This document shows, in pieces, positions 52,186 through 60,048 of a stretch of DNA of 64,000 bases; the stretch's first letter is position 1; each line of letters starts with the position of its first letter. This DNA is from Lachnospiraceae bacterium (lineage in GTDB: Bacteria; Bacillota; Clostridia; Lachnospirales; Lachnospiraceae): assembly GCA_900767585.1 (NCBI GenBank), contig CAAFZP010000063.1, positions 1 to 64,000 of the forward strand. Direction: 5' to 3'. The notes below the pieces were generated by a model. It was not told where the DNA came from. It saw nothing but the letters and a program-made list of their open reading frames with translations, and ran no database searches. A program made the position numbers and the translations under genes.

Positions 52186-53002
52186 ACATTTTATTTCTAT
52201 ACAGAATTTACAGGATACAGGTTTGGATATCTATGCCAGACTTTCAGAGGTACAGCTCCTTCGTTACTGGGAGCCGAAGCCGGGTATCTTTATCGCGGAA
52301 AGCCCGATCGTCGTGGAGCGGGCACTTGCTGCCGGATATCGTCCAATTTCTGTCCTGATGGATGAAGCGGAGGTACCAAAACAGCAGGGATTGCTTGAGG
52401 CGTGTGGAGAGATTCCGGTCTATACTGCAAAGTTTGATGTACTGACGCAGATCACCGGGTTTAAGCTGACGCGTGGAATGTTATGTGCGATGGAGCGAAA
52501 TGCGCTTCCACAGGTGGACATCTTATGCCGTGATATGTACCGGATTGCAGTGTTAGAAGACGTGATGAACCCGACGAATGTCGGAGCAATCTTTCGGTCT
52601 GCAGCGGCGCTTGGCATGGATGCAGTGCTTCTGACACATGGATGCGCCGATCCGCTATACCGGAGAGCAATTCGGGTCAGTATGGGTACGGTATTCCAGA
52701 TTCCGTGGACGTATCTGCCGAAGTCAGAAGAAGATACCGCGCAGACACTTCATACGCTGGGATTTCCGTGTGTAGCGATGGCTCTGCGGGATGATTCGTG
52801 CGAGATCTGTGATCCGCGGTTTGCGAAGCTTGATAAGCTCGCTGTGATCCTTGGAACGGAAGGAGAAGGATTGCGGCAGGAGACGATCACGCACAGCGAT
52901 TATACAGTGAAGATACCGATGACACATGGTGTGGATTCGCTGAATGTGGCGGCTGCGAGTGCGGTGGCGTTCTGGGAATTGTCGAAAAGAGAAACCGTTT
53001 AA
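52175..53002 (+). CDS. TrmH/SpoU family RNA 2'-O-methyltransferase
   Basis: 275 residues, SPOUT fold. The N-terminal substrate-binding part precedes the knot motifs NPTNVGAIFRSAAALGMDA, GTEGEGL and SLNVAAASAVA. The target nucleotide is unknown. GTG at 52175 has AAAGGGG at five bases; ATG at 52181 has it at eleven, so either is possible. It follows purL by 48 nt. A terminator overlaps its stop. Confidence 0.92.
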   Translation: MFMPHFISIQNLQDTGLDIYARLSEVQLLRYWEPKPGIFIAESPIVVERALAAGYRPISVLMDEAEVPKQQGLLEACGEIPVYTAKFDVLTQITGFKLTRGMLCAMERNALPQVDILCRDMYRIAVLEDVMNPTNVGAIFRSAAALGMDAVLLTHGCADPLYRRAIRVSMGTVFQIPWTYLPKSEEDTAQTLHTLGFPCVAMALRDDSCEICDPRFAKLDKLAVILGTEGEGLRQETITHSDYTVKIPMTHGVDSLNVAAASAVAFWELSKRETV

Positions 53003-53018
53003 GAGCGGTTTCTTTTTA
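52990..53018 (+). terminator. Terminator after the TrmH-type gene
   Basis: AGAAACCG/CGGTTTCT stem spanning the stop codon, followed by TTTTTATTT. Confidence 0.88.
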
Positions 53019-53042
53019 TTTATAAAAAAATCAAAAAAGTGA

Positions 53043-53070
53043 TTGACAAATGGTTATATCGTGTTATAAT
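53043..53070 (+). promoter_or_regulatory. Promoter of cysK
   Basis: Consensus TTGACA (53043-53048) and TATAAT (53065-53070) with a 16-bp spacer, 84 nt before the start. Confidence 0.8.
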
Positions 53071-53153
53071 ACATTCAAATCATACTTAACGAGTAGGAAT
53101 ATAGGGAAATAGAAAAACGATAGATAATATAAGAAAATCTGGAGGTAGACATT

Positions 53154-54092
53154 ATGAGTAAAGTAATTAAAAGTGCGTTGGAATTGATCGGTAATACACC
53201 ATTGCTTCAGGCAGACCGTTATGCGAAGAAGGCAGGCGTGACAGATGCAAATCTGTATGTAAAGCTGGAGTACCTGAATCCATCAGGTTCTGTAAAGGAT
53301 CGTATTGCACTTGCAATGATCGAGGATGCTGAGGAAAAGGGAGAGCTGAAGCCGGGTGCGACAATCATCGAGCCAACATCCGGAAATACAGGTATCGGTA
53401 TTGCAGCCGTTGCAACAGCAAAGGGCTATCGTGCGATCCTGACACTGCCGGAGACCATGAGTGTAGAGCGTAGAAATCTTCTGAAGGCATATGGCGCAGA
53501 GCTTGTGTTGACAGATGGTTCTAAGGGTATGAAAGGTGCCATCGCAAAGGCAGAAGAACTGAAGGAGTCTATCCCGGGTGCAATCATCCTTGGACAGTTT
53601 GATAACCCAGCCAACTCTGAGATGCACAAGAAGACAACCGGACCAGAGATCTGGGAGCAGACAGAGGGTAAGGTGGATATCTTCGTAGCCGGTGTTGGTA
53701 CAGGCGGAACACTGACAGGTGTTGGTGAATATCTGAAGTCTAAGAATCCAGATGTGAAGATTGTAGCAGTAGAGCCTGCAACAAGTGCAGTTCTTTCAAC
53801 TGGTCAGGCTGGATCCCACAAGATTCAGGGTATCGGAGCTGGATTCGTACCAAAGGTACTGAATACAAAGATCTACGATGAGATCATTACAATCGAGAAC
53901 GATGATGCATTTGAAGAGGGAAGAGCGTTTGCAAGAGCTGAAGGTGTTCTGGTTGGTATCTCTTCCGGTGCAGCATTGAAAGCTGCAGATATCCTTGCAA
54001 AAAGACCGGAGAACAAGGGCAAGACAATCGTTGCATTGCTTCCAGATTCTGGTGACAGATATCTTTCAACTGCATTGTTTGCAGAGCAGTAA
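53154..54092 (+). CDS. cysK: Cysteine synthase A (O-acetylserine sulfhydrylase)
   Basis: PLP enzyme that makes cysteine from O-acetylserine and sulfide. The PLP lysine is in PSGSVKDR, with TSGNTGIG for the substrate loop and GTGGTLTG for the phosphate. 312 residues. CTGGAGG lies nine bases before the ATG. An Rrf2 regulator follows; in Bacillus and Staphylococcus CysK binds the Rrf2-type repressor CymR, so the pairing suggests similar control here. Confidence 0.97.
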   Translation: MSKVIKSALELIGNTPLLQADRYAKKAGVTDANLYVKLEYLNPSGSVKDRIALAMIEDAEEKGELKPGATIIEPTSGNTGIGIAAVATAKGYRAILTLPETMSVERRNLLKAYGAELVLTDGSKGMKGAIAKAEELKESIPGAIILGQFDNPANSEMHKKTTGPEIWEQTEGKVDIFVAGVGTGGTLTGVGEYLKSKNPDVKIVAVEPATSAVLSTGQAGSHKIQGIGAGFVPKVLNTKIYDEIITIENDDAFEEGRAFARAEGVLVGISSGAALKAADILAKRPENKGKTIVALLPDSGDRYLSTALFAEQ

Positions 54093-54130
54093 AAAGAAGA
54101 AAATGAACGGATAAAATATAGTTCGTTATC

Positions 54131-54159
54131 TTGACTTATGTTAGTGCTGATTATATAAT
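54131..54159 (+). promoter_or_regulatory. Promoter of the Rrf2 gene
   Basis: TTGACT (54131-54136), 17-bp spacer, perfect TATAAT (54154-54159). The -10 box lies inside the left arm of a long inverted repeat. Confidence 0.8.
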
Positions 54160-54202
54160 TTTTGGTATCTGCGGAAAGCGACGAGACCGAAATTATATAA
54201 TC
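54149..54202. promoter_or_regulatory. Inverted repeat over the Rrf2 gene promoter
   Basis: GATTATATAATTTTTGGT (54149-54166) is the near-complement of ACCGAAATTATATAATC (54186-54202). The left arm covers the -10 box and the right arm lies in the early leader. Candidate operator for autoregulation, or an RNA stem. Confidence 0.65.
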
Positions 54203-54225
54203 GGTTACTTTATGGAGGAACTTGC

Positions 54226-54660
54226 ATGAAAATATCAACAAAGGGAAGGTATGCACTTCGCCTGATGCTGGATCTTGCAGTCTATAACACGGGAGAACCG
54301 ATCAGTTTAAAAGACGTTGCAAAGAGGCAGAATATATCTGAAAAGTATATGGAGCAGATTATATCTGTATTGAATAAAGCAGGGTTTGTACGCGGAATCC
54401 GAGGCGCGCAGGGAGGTTATTTACTTTCTCGTGCACCAAAGGATTATACAGTCGGTATGATCTTACGATTGACGGAGGGCGATCTTGCCCCGGTTGCCTG
54501 TGTTGGGCAAAATTCCATTGAATGTGAGAGAAGAAATGCCTGCGTGACGGTTCGTGTCTGGGAGAAGTTATATGATGCGATATCGGATGTCGTAGACAAT
54601 ATTACATTGCAGGATTTGGTTGATTGGAACAACGAGCAAACGGATCAATATATGATATAA
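54226..54660 (+). CDS. Rrf2 family transcriptional regulator
   Basis: 144 residues. A winged HTH (MKISTKGRYALRLMLDLA, then ISEKYMEQIISVL and GGYLLSR) is followed by three cysteines, C92, C100 and C106, in the region that binds an Fe-S cluster in IscR. Spacing is longer than in IscR. CymR of Bacillus lacks this cluster, so the sensor here may be redox- or iron-linked, or CysK-linked. GGAGGAAC precedes the ATG. Confidence 0.92.
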   Translation: MKISTKGRYALRLMLDLAVYNTGEPISLKDVAKRQNISEKYMEQIISVLNKAGFVRGIRGAQGGYLLSRAPKDYTVGMILRLTEGDLAPVACVGQNSIECERRNACVTVRVWEKLYDAISDVVDNITLQDLVDWNNEQTDQYMI

Positions 54661-54664
54661 TAAT

Positions 54665-54725
54665 TCCGTCATGCAAATAAGCAGCGAGGCTGCTTGCAGA
54701 CGGAGGTGCTTATTTATATGACGGA
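54665..54725. other. 61-bp structured hairpin after the Rrf2 gene
   Basis: TCCGTCATGCAAATAAGCA pairs with TGCTTATTTATATGACGGA with two mismatches, and a GCAGC-GAG-GCTGC hairpin lies inside. It is five bases past the stop of the Rrf2 gene. No T tract follows. RNA element or operator; nature unknown. Confidence 0.65.
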
Positions 54726-54807
54726 TAAACAGACATAAGCATGAAGGACGATAGTCCGGAATGCGCATGGCTGTTACGATTTCAGGAGTTCGAAGAACGG
54801 AGAAATC

Positions 54808-56067
54808 GTGATTATAATGAATAAGACGGAATCGTGTTCAATGACGCATCGACATAAAAAAATTATATATGGATTATTGATTATCTGTATGGTGTTTTTC
54901 GGTATTTTCGGTTCGGGAAATCTTCTCCGGGATGGAGAACGTACTTCATCGGAACCGGGGGATACGGAAGAAACAACTACGACACAAGTCCCTGTGACCA
55001 CAGAGCAGACGGCAGGCGAAGAGACACATACGACTTCAGATGCACAAATGACGGTGCTTGATGTGCGGATACAGGACAAGATCCAGACGATGAGTCTGGA
55101 AGAAAAGGTCGGACAGATGTTCTTTGTAAAAAATGATGGACGCTTCGGACCGGATGAGCTAACGCAATATCCGGTTGGGGGCATTATTTTGTTTGCGGGA
55201 GATTTGGCTGGGGAGACGGCAGATTCCCTGACGGAGAAGATCCAGTCCTTTCAGGAGGCTTCTGATATCCCTTTGCTAATTGGAACGGACGAAGAAGGCG
55301 GTACGGTGACGCGTGTCAGCCGTTACAGTGCGCTGGCAGATCACACCTTTGCATCACCGAGATCCATCTATGTGTCGGGCGGTATGGATGCAATCAGAAA
55401 GGATACGGAAGAAAAATCAAAGCTGTTGTTGTCGTATGGCATCAATGTGAACTTCGCACCGGTCTGTGATCTGTCAGGAAATAAAAGTGATTTTATCTAT
55501 GAGCGGTCGTTTGGAGAAGATCCACAGGAGGCGGCGGCGTACGTGGATACTGTTGTTACGACAATGCGGAAAGAAAAAATCGGAACCGTGCTGAAGCATT
55601 TCCCCGGATATGGCAGTAATGGGGATACGCATATAAATCAGGTTGAGGATACTCGGACGTATGAACAGTTCATAACCCGTGATTATATTCCGTTTGAATC
55701 GGGCGTAAATGCGGGAGCAGATTGTATCTTAGTCAGTCATAATGTAGTTGCTGCGATTGATGACAAGTATCCGGCATCCCTGTCGGAAAAGGTACACAAT
55801 GAGATACGGAACGTGCTGCAGTTTGATGGCGTGGTAATCACGGATGATCTGATGATGAGTGGAGTATCTGCCGGTTATGATCTGGATGAGGCGGCGGTGC
55901 AGGCAGTGAAAGCCGGAAATGATATGCTGCTTTCTACAAATTATCAGGAACAGATCAAAGCTGTGATTCAGGCGGTAAAGGACGGAGAAATCGATGAAGC
56001 ACAGATTGATGCGGCAGTTGCGCGCGTGCTGAAATGGAAGAATCAGTTAGGATTTGAGATATTTTAG
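54808..56067 (+). CDS. Glycoside hydrolase family 3, NagZ-like beta-N-acetylhexosaminidase
   Basis: 419 residues. A signal-anchor helix (about 19-36) is followed by a Thr/Glu-rich linker and one GH3 catalytic barrel. The NagZ signature is HFPGYGSNGDTH, and the nucleophile aspartate is in VITDDLMMSG. No second GH3 domain. It likely trims N-acetylglucosamine from muropeptides outside the membrane. GTG at 54808 is chosen because GGAG lies five bases upstream. Confidence 0.9.
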   Translation: MIIMNKTESCSMTHRHKKIIYGLLIICMVFFGIFGSGNLLRDGERTSSEPGDTEETTTTQVPVTTEQTAGEETHTTSDAQMTVLDVRIQDKIQTMSLEEKVGQMFFVKNDGRFGPDELTQYPVGGIILFAGDLAGETADSLTEKIQSFQEASDIPLLIGTDEEGGTVTRVSRYSALADHTFASPRSIYVSGGMDAIRKDTEEKSKLLLSYGINVNFAPVCDLSGNKSDFIYERSFGEDPQEAAAYVDTVVTTMRKEKIGTVLKHFPGYGSNGDTHINQVEDTRTYEQFITRDYIPFESGVNAGADCILVSHNVVAAIDDKYPASLSEKVHNEIRNVLQFDGVVITDDLMMSGVSAGYDLDEAAVQAVKAGNDMLLSTNYQEQIKAVIQAVKDGEIDEAQIDAAVARVLKWKNQLGFEIF

Positions 56068-56090
56068 GAAATGACAGAAGGGGGTAACGG

Positions 56091-57203
56091 ATGAAGTTAA
56101 TACATTGTGCGGATATTCATTTGAATTCCTCTCTGGCTACACATCTGGATGGAAATAAGCAGAAGCAGCGGAGAACCGAGATTCTGCATACGTTTCTGCG
56201 TATGGTGGACTACGCCGCAGAACAATCGGTCGATGGGATTCTCATCGCCGGAGATCTGTTTGATACGAAGAAGGTTGACCGGACAACTGGAAACGCGGTG
56301 CTGTCTGCAATTACCGGACACCCGGAGATCTTGTTTTTCTATCTGCGTGGAAATCACGATGCAGATGGGTTCCTGCAGTCGTTGGATGAAATCCCGGATA
56401 ACCTGAAGTTGTTTGGTGATACATGGTGTTCCTATGCGTGGGAAGAAGATGGTGCGACAATCGTGATTACCGGTGCGGAAAGCTCTGCACGGAATGCACA
56501 GACGTTATATACATCATTAAGGCTTAATCCAAAGCATATTAACCTTGTGATGCTGCATGGGCAGGAGACGCCATACGCAAGTGGGGCAGGACAGGATGCG
56601 GAACAGATTCCACTTGCTTTATTACAAAATAAAGGAATCGATTATCTGGCACTCGGACACATCCATACATATAAGCGTGAGCAGCTCGATGCAAGGGGCA
56701 TCTACGTGTATCCGGGTTGTTTGGAGGGCAGAGGCTTTGATGAATGTGGCATACATGGATTCTGCCTGCTCGAGGTTGATGTGGCACATCATAAGATTCA
56801 GGATACATTTGTGCCATTTGCAAGCCGCAGACTGTGGGAGGCATCGGTGGATGTAAGTGGATGCATATCCGGTATGGATGTCTTAGATGTTGTCAGAGAG
56901 ACGTTACAGGAGATGCAAGTGCAGTCTGAAGATCTGGTGAAGGTCTGTCTGACCGGCAGTCTGCCTGCAGGTGTGGAAGTAGATGCAGAATTGCTTGCGA
57001 TGCAGTTGTCACAAATCTATTTCTATGCGAAGGTCGTAGATCATACTGTGCCGGAGATCGACTATGCCGCATATGCGTATGATGCGTCATTAAAGGGTGA
57101 ATTCGTGCGTCTGGTTCAGGCACAGACTGACCTTTCGGATGAGGAGAAAGCGAAGATCATTCAGACGGGAATATTGGCACTTGCCGGGGAGGCGTTCGTA
57201 TGA
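56091..57203 (+). CDS. SbcD/YhaO-like DNA repair exonuclease (metallophosphoesterase)
   Basis: 370 residues. The metallophosphoesterase motifs are all present: HCADIHLNSS, GDLFDT, RGNHDADG, MLHGQE and LGHIH. AAGGGGG precedes the ATG. Its stop overlaps the start of the ATPase partner by 4 bases. The pair is the YhaO-YhaN or Mre11-Rad50-like complex for DNA ends. Confidence 0.92.
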   Translation: MKLIHCADIHLNSSLATHLDGNKQKQRRTEILHTFLRMVDYAAEQSVDGILIAGDLFDTKKVDRTTGNAVLSAITGHPEILFFYLRGNHDADGFLQSLDEIPDNLKLFGDTWCSYAWEEDGATIVITGAESSARNAQTLYTSLRLNPKHINLVMLHGQETPYASGAGQDAEQIPLALLQNKGIDYLALGHIHTYKREQLDARGIYVYPGCLEGRGFDECGIHGFCLLEVDVAHHKIQDTFVPFASRRLWEASVDVSGCISGMDVLDVVRETLQEMQVQSEDLVKVCLTGSLPAGVEVDAELLAMQLSQIYFYAKVVDHTVPEIDYAAYAYDASLKGEFVRLVQAQTDLSDEEKAKIIQTGILALAGEAFV

Positions 57204-58786
57204 GACTACTGACATGTCATATAGAAAACTTTGGAAAGCTTTCGGATGTCTCCTATGATTTTGCGGATGGCTACAATGCGGTTGTGCTGCCGAATGGCGC
57301 AGGAAAAAGTACATTTGCAGCATTTATCCGCGTGATGTTCTATGGCTTTGCCGGGGAGACGAAGCGGACGGAACTGGAGAAGGAGCGGAAGCGTTACCAG
57401 CCGTGGCAGGGCGGCACCTATGGCGGACAGCTTACCTTTACAGCGGATGGGAAATATTATCTGCTGTCGCGTGTCTTTGGGAAGACGGCAAAGGGAGATT
57501 CCTTCCGGTTACAGGATGCGAATACGCTGCTTGACAGTACAGATTTCACCGAACAGATCGGACAGGAATTATTCGGAATCGATGCGGAATCCTTTCTGCG
57601 GACCATCTATATCGGACAGACGGAGTGTGCGGCATTTGCAGCGACAGACAGCGTGAGTGCGAAGCTCGGCGATCAGATGGAAGAGTCCGAAGATATGGCA
57701 AGCTATGATGTGGCAAATAAGAAGCTTGCCGATGCGATCAATCAGTTATCGGATAAACGGAGTACCGGAAAACTTGCGAAGCTTGAACGGGAAGCGCGAG
57801 TGCTTGCCCAGGAGATACAGGAAAAAACGGCAGTGCAGGAAGAAATAGACTCGGTTTCAAAACGGTTAACGGAGGTCAAAGCGCATTGGAATGCTTGCGT
57901 CGCAGGGAATCTGCCGGTGGAAACCAATGAGGAAGAAGCTGCGAATATAGCCGGACAGGAACGGTCTGATACCATTCAGCGAAGACGGTTTGAAAAGAAT
58001 TTACAGCGCAAATATAAAGGGCTCACAGGTGTCATCTTAGGACTGCTTGTGATCGTCTATGCACTGCTTGCCGCAGGCAAAGGGTATCGTATGTTAATCC
58101 TTATCTGTGGTGGATTCAGTATGATTGCAGGCGCATGTATGCTGCTTGGGTATGCAATCGGCAGGAAGAAACGCCAGCCAGAGTCAAAACCTGTACAGCC
58201 AAAGCCGCTTTCGGAGGAACAGCAGCAACGGCGGGCATCGGAGATGGAGACGATGTCGAGGCAGATCCTGCAATACAGCCGGAGACTTGATGAGTTGGAG
58301 AGCGAGTATGATGCACTGACGGAAAAGGAAAGAAAATTGCAATCTCTTAATGAAGAATTGATTACGCTTCGGGAAAAATGTGATATAATACAAAAGACTA
58401 AGGCTTTTTTGACACAGGCAAAGGAAAATTACGGTGCACGTTATCAGAAACCGGTTATGGATGCATTCTGGAGGTATTACCGGATGTTATCAGGTGAAGA
58501 CGGAACAGCGTATGGACTTACGGCGACGTTTGAGATGGAGAGACAGGAGCAGGGAATGTATCGGAATATGGGATATTTCAGCCGGGGATATCAGGATATG
58601 ACCGGTTTGTGTATGCGTCTTGCATTCGCGGATGCCATGTACCGGGAGAAAAAGCCGTTTCTGATTCTGGATGATCCGTTCGTGAATCTCGATGAGGAAA
58701 AAATAGAGCATGGAAAAGCATTTATAAGAGAAATCGCAAAGGAATATCAGGTGATTTATTTTACCTGCCACGAAAGCCGTGCGTGA
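57200..58786 (+). CDS. Short YhaN/SbcC-like ATPase with central membrane helices
   Basis: 528 residues. Walker A is PNGAGKST near residue 32, the signature-like part precedes FLILDDPFVNLDEEK near 490. Between coiled-coil segments are two hydrophobic helices (about 273-320). It is much shorter than SbcC (about 1000), with a reduced coiled coil. Two membrane segments in the middle also occur in YhaN. It is coupled with the SbcD-like gene. Confidence 0.88.
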   Translation: MRLLTCHIENFGKLSDVSYDFADGYNAVVLPNGAGKSTFAAFIRVMFYGFAGETKRTELEKERKRYQPWQGGTYGGQLTFTADGKYYLLSRVFGKTAKGDSFRLQDANTLLDSTDFTEQIGQELFGIDAESFLRTIYIGQTECAAFAATDSVSAKLGDQMEESEDMASYDVANKKLADAINQLSDKRSTGKLAKLEREARVLAQEIQEKTAVQEEIDSVSKRLTEVKAHWNACVAGNLPVETNEEEAANIAGQERSDTIQRRRFEKNLQRKYKGLTGVILGLLVIVYALLAAGKGYRMLILICGGFSMIAGACMLLGYAIGRKKRQPESKPVQPKPLSEEQQQRRASEMETMSRQILQYSRRLDELESEYDALTEKERKLQSLNEELITLREKCDIIQKTKAFLTQAKENYGARYQKPVMDAFWRYYRMLSGEDGTAYGLTATFEMERQEQGMYRNMGYFSRGYQDMTGLCMRLAFADAMYREKKPFLILDDPFVNLDEEKIEHGKAFIREIAKEYQVIYFTCHESRA

Positions 58787-58800
58787 TAAAGGGGTATACT

Positions 58801-59541
58801 ATGTACACATATAATAAAAAAGTTCTTTTTTCAGATGTCGATGCAACAAGACGGATGTCGTTTGGAAGTCTGATGGATGCCATGCAGGATTGTGTCAACA
58901 TCAATTCCGAATCGGTAGGCAGAGGCATCGACTATATGCTCACGCATAAGCGGACATGGTTTGCAATCAGCTGGAATATTGAGATCCGCCGAATCCCGAA
59001 GATGTTCGAGGAGATAAGCGTGAAGACGTGGGCGTATGAATTTGCGACGTCAATCGGCTATCGTAATGTTATTGTGACGGATGAAAACGGCGAGGATATT
59101 GTCTGTGCAGATTCGATGTGGACACTTATGGATATGGAGACGAAGCATCCGGTACGGATCGAGGAAGAGGATGCGAAGGGATATGAGATCAGACCGCGGT
59201 ATCCGATGGAAAGATGCGGCAGAAAGATCCGTCTGCCGAAGGAATTCGAAGTTGTTGATACAGTAGTTGTACCGAAGGCGGACATCGATTACAACGGACA
59301 TATGAGTAATGCAAAATACATCCTGCTTGCAAATGAGTATGTCGAGGATATCACATGTGTCAACCGGATTCGCGTGGAGTATAAGAGTCAGGCGCGGTAC
59401 AAGGAAGCACTTGTGATCGAGCGGGCAATACAGGAGATCGAAGCGGAAGCCGGAATGGAAACACATGTGATCATCAAGATGAGCGGCAAAGAAGCGGGTG
59501 ACGTGAAGGCGGTTGTTGATTACCGGCTGACAGAAGCGTAG
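58801..59541 (+). CDS. Acyl-ACP thioesterase
   Basis: 246 residues from ATG 58801 (AAAGGGG seven bases before). Two hot-dog domains of the FatA/FatB type: SDVDATRRMSFGSLMDAMQD, then AISWNIEIRR and IDYNGHMSNAKYI with the catalytic Asn-His pair in the second half. It releases fatty acids from ACP. It lies 14 nt past the ATPase stop. Confidence 0.88.
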   Translation: MYTYNKKVLFSDVDATRRMSFGSLMDAMQDCVNINSESVGRGIDYMLTHKRTWFAISWNIEIRRIPKMFEEISVKTWAYEFATSIGYRNVIVTDENGEDIVCADSMWTLMDMETKHPVRIEEEDAKGYEIRPRYPMERCGRKIRLPKEFEVVDTVVVPKADIDYNGHMSNAKYILLANEYVEDITCVNRIRVEYKSQARYKEALVIERAIQEIEAEAGMETHVIIKMSGKEAGDVKAVVDYRLTEA

Positions 59542-59591
59542 GAGTGGCGTACCGCGAATCATAATTTACAAAATACAGGATAAGGCAGTAT

Positions 59592-60029
59592 ATGAAATTA
59601 GAAAAGAAAAAGATACAAAATCTGATCCGGATTGCAGCGGATGCACGGAAGTTTTCGTATGCACCGTATTCGCACTTTGCAGTTGGGGCGGCACTGCTTG
59701 GGGCAGATGCGAAGATATACACCGGATGCAATATTGAGAACGCAGCATTTACACCGGGAAACTGTGCAGAGCGGACAGCCATCTTCAAGGCTGTGAGTGA
59801 AGGCTGCAGGGAATTTACGGCAATCGCGATTGCAGGCGGGAAACTTGACGAAGATGCGCTTGCGCAGACCGGATACACTGCACCATGCGGTGTGTGCAGA
59901 CAGGTGCTGCGGGAGTTCGTTAATCCGTCCGCATTTGCCGTGATTTTAGCACGCACAATGGAGGCGTATAAGGTATATACATTGGAAGAACTGCTTCCGG
60001 AAAGCTTTGGACCGGAGAATTTGAAATAG
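59592..60029 (+). CDS. cdd: Cytidine deaminase
   Basis: 145 residues. Zinc site and active Glu in CNIENAAF and NCAERTA, second cysteine pair in PCGVCRQ. Deaminates cytidine and deoxycytidine in pyrimidine salvage. AGGATAAGG precedes the ATG. About 130-140 residues is the usual length. Confidence 0.95.
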   Translation: MKLEKKKIQNLIRIAADARKFSYAPYSHFAVGAALLGADAKIYTGCNIENAAFTPGNCAERTAIFKAVSEGCREFTAIAIAGGKLDEDALAQTGYTAPCGVCRQVLREFVNPSAFAVILARTMEAYKVYTLEELLPESFGPENLK

Positions 60030-60048
60030 ATGATGGAGGATGAATCGT

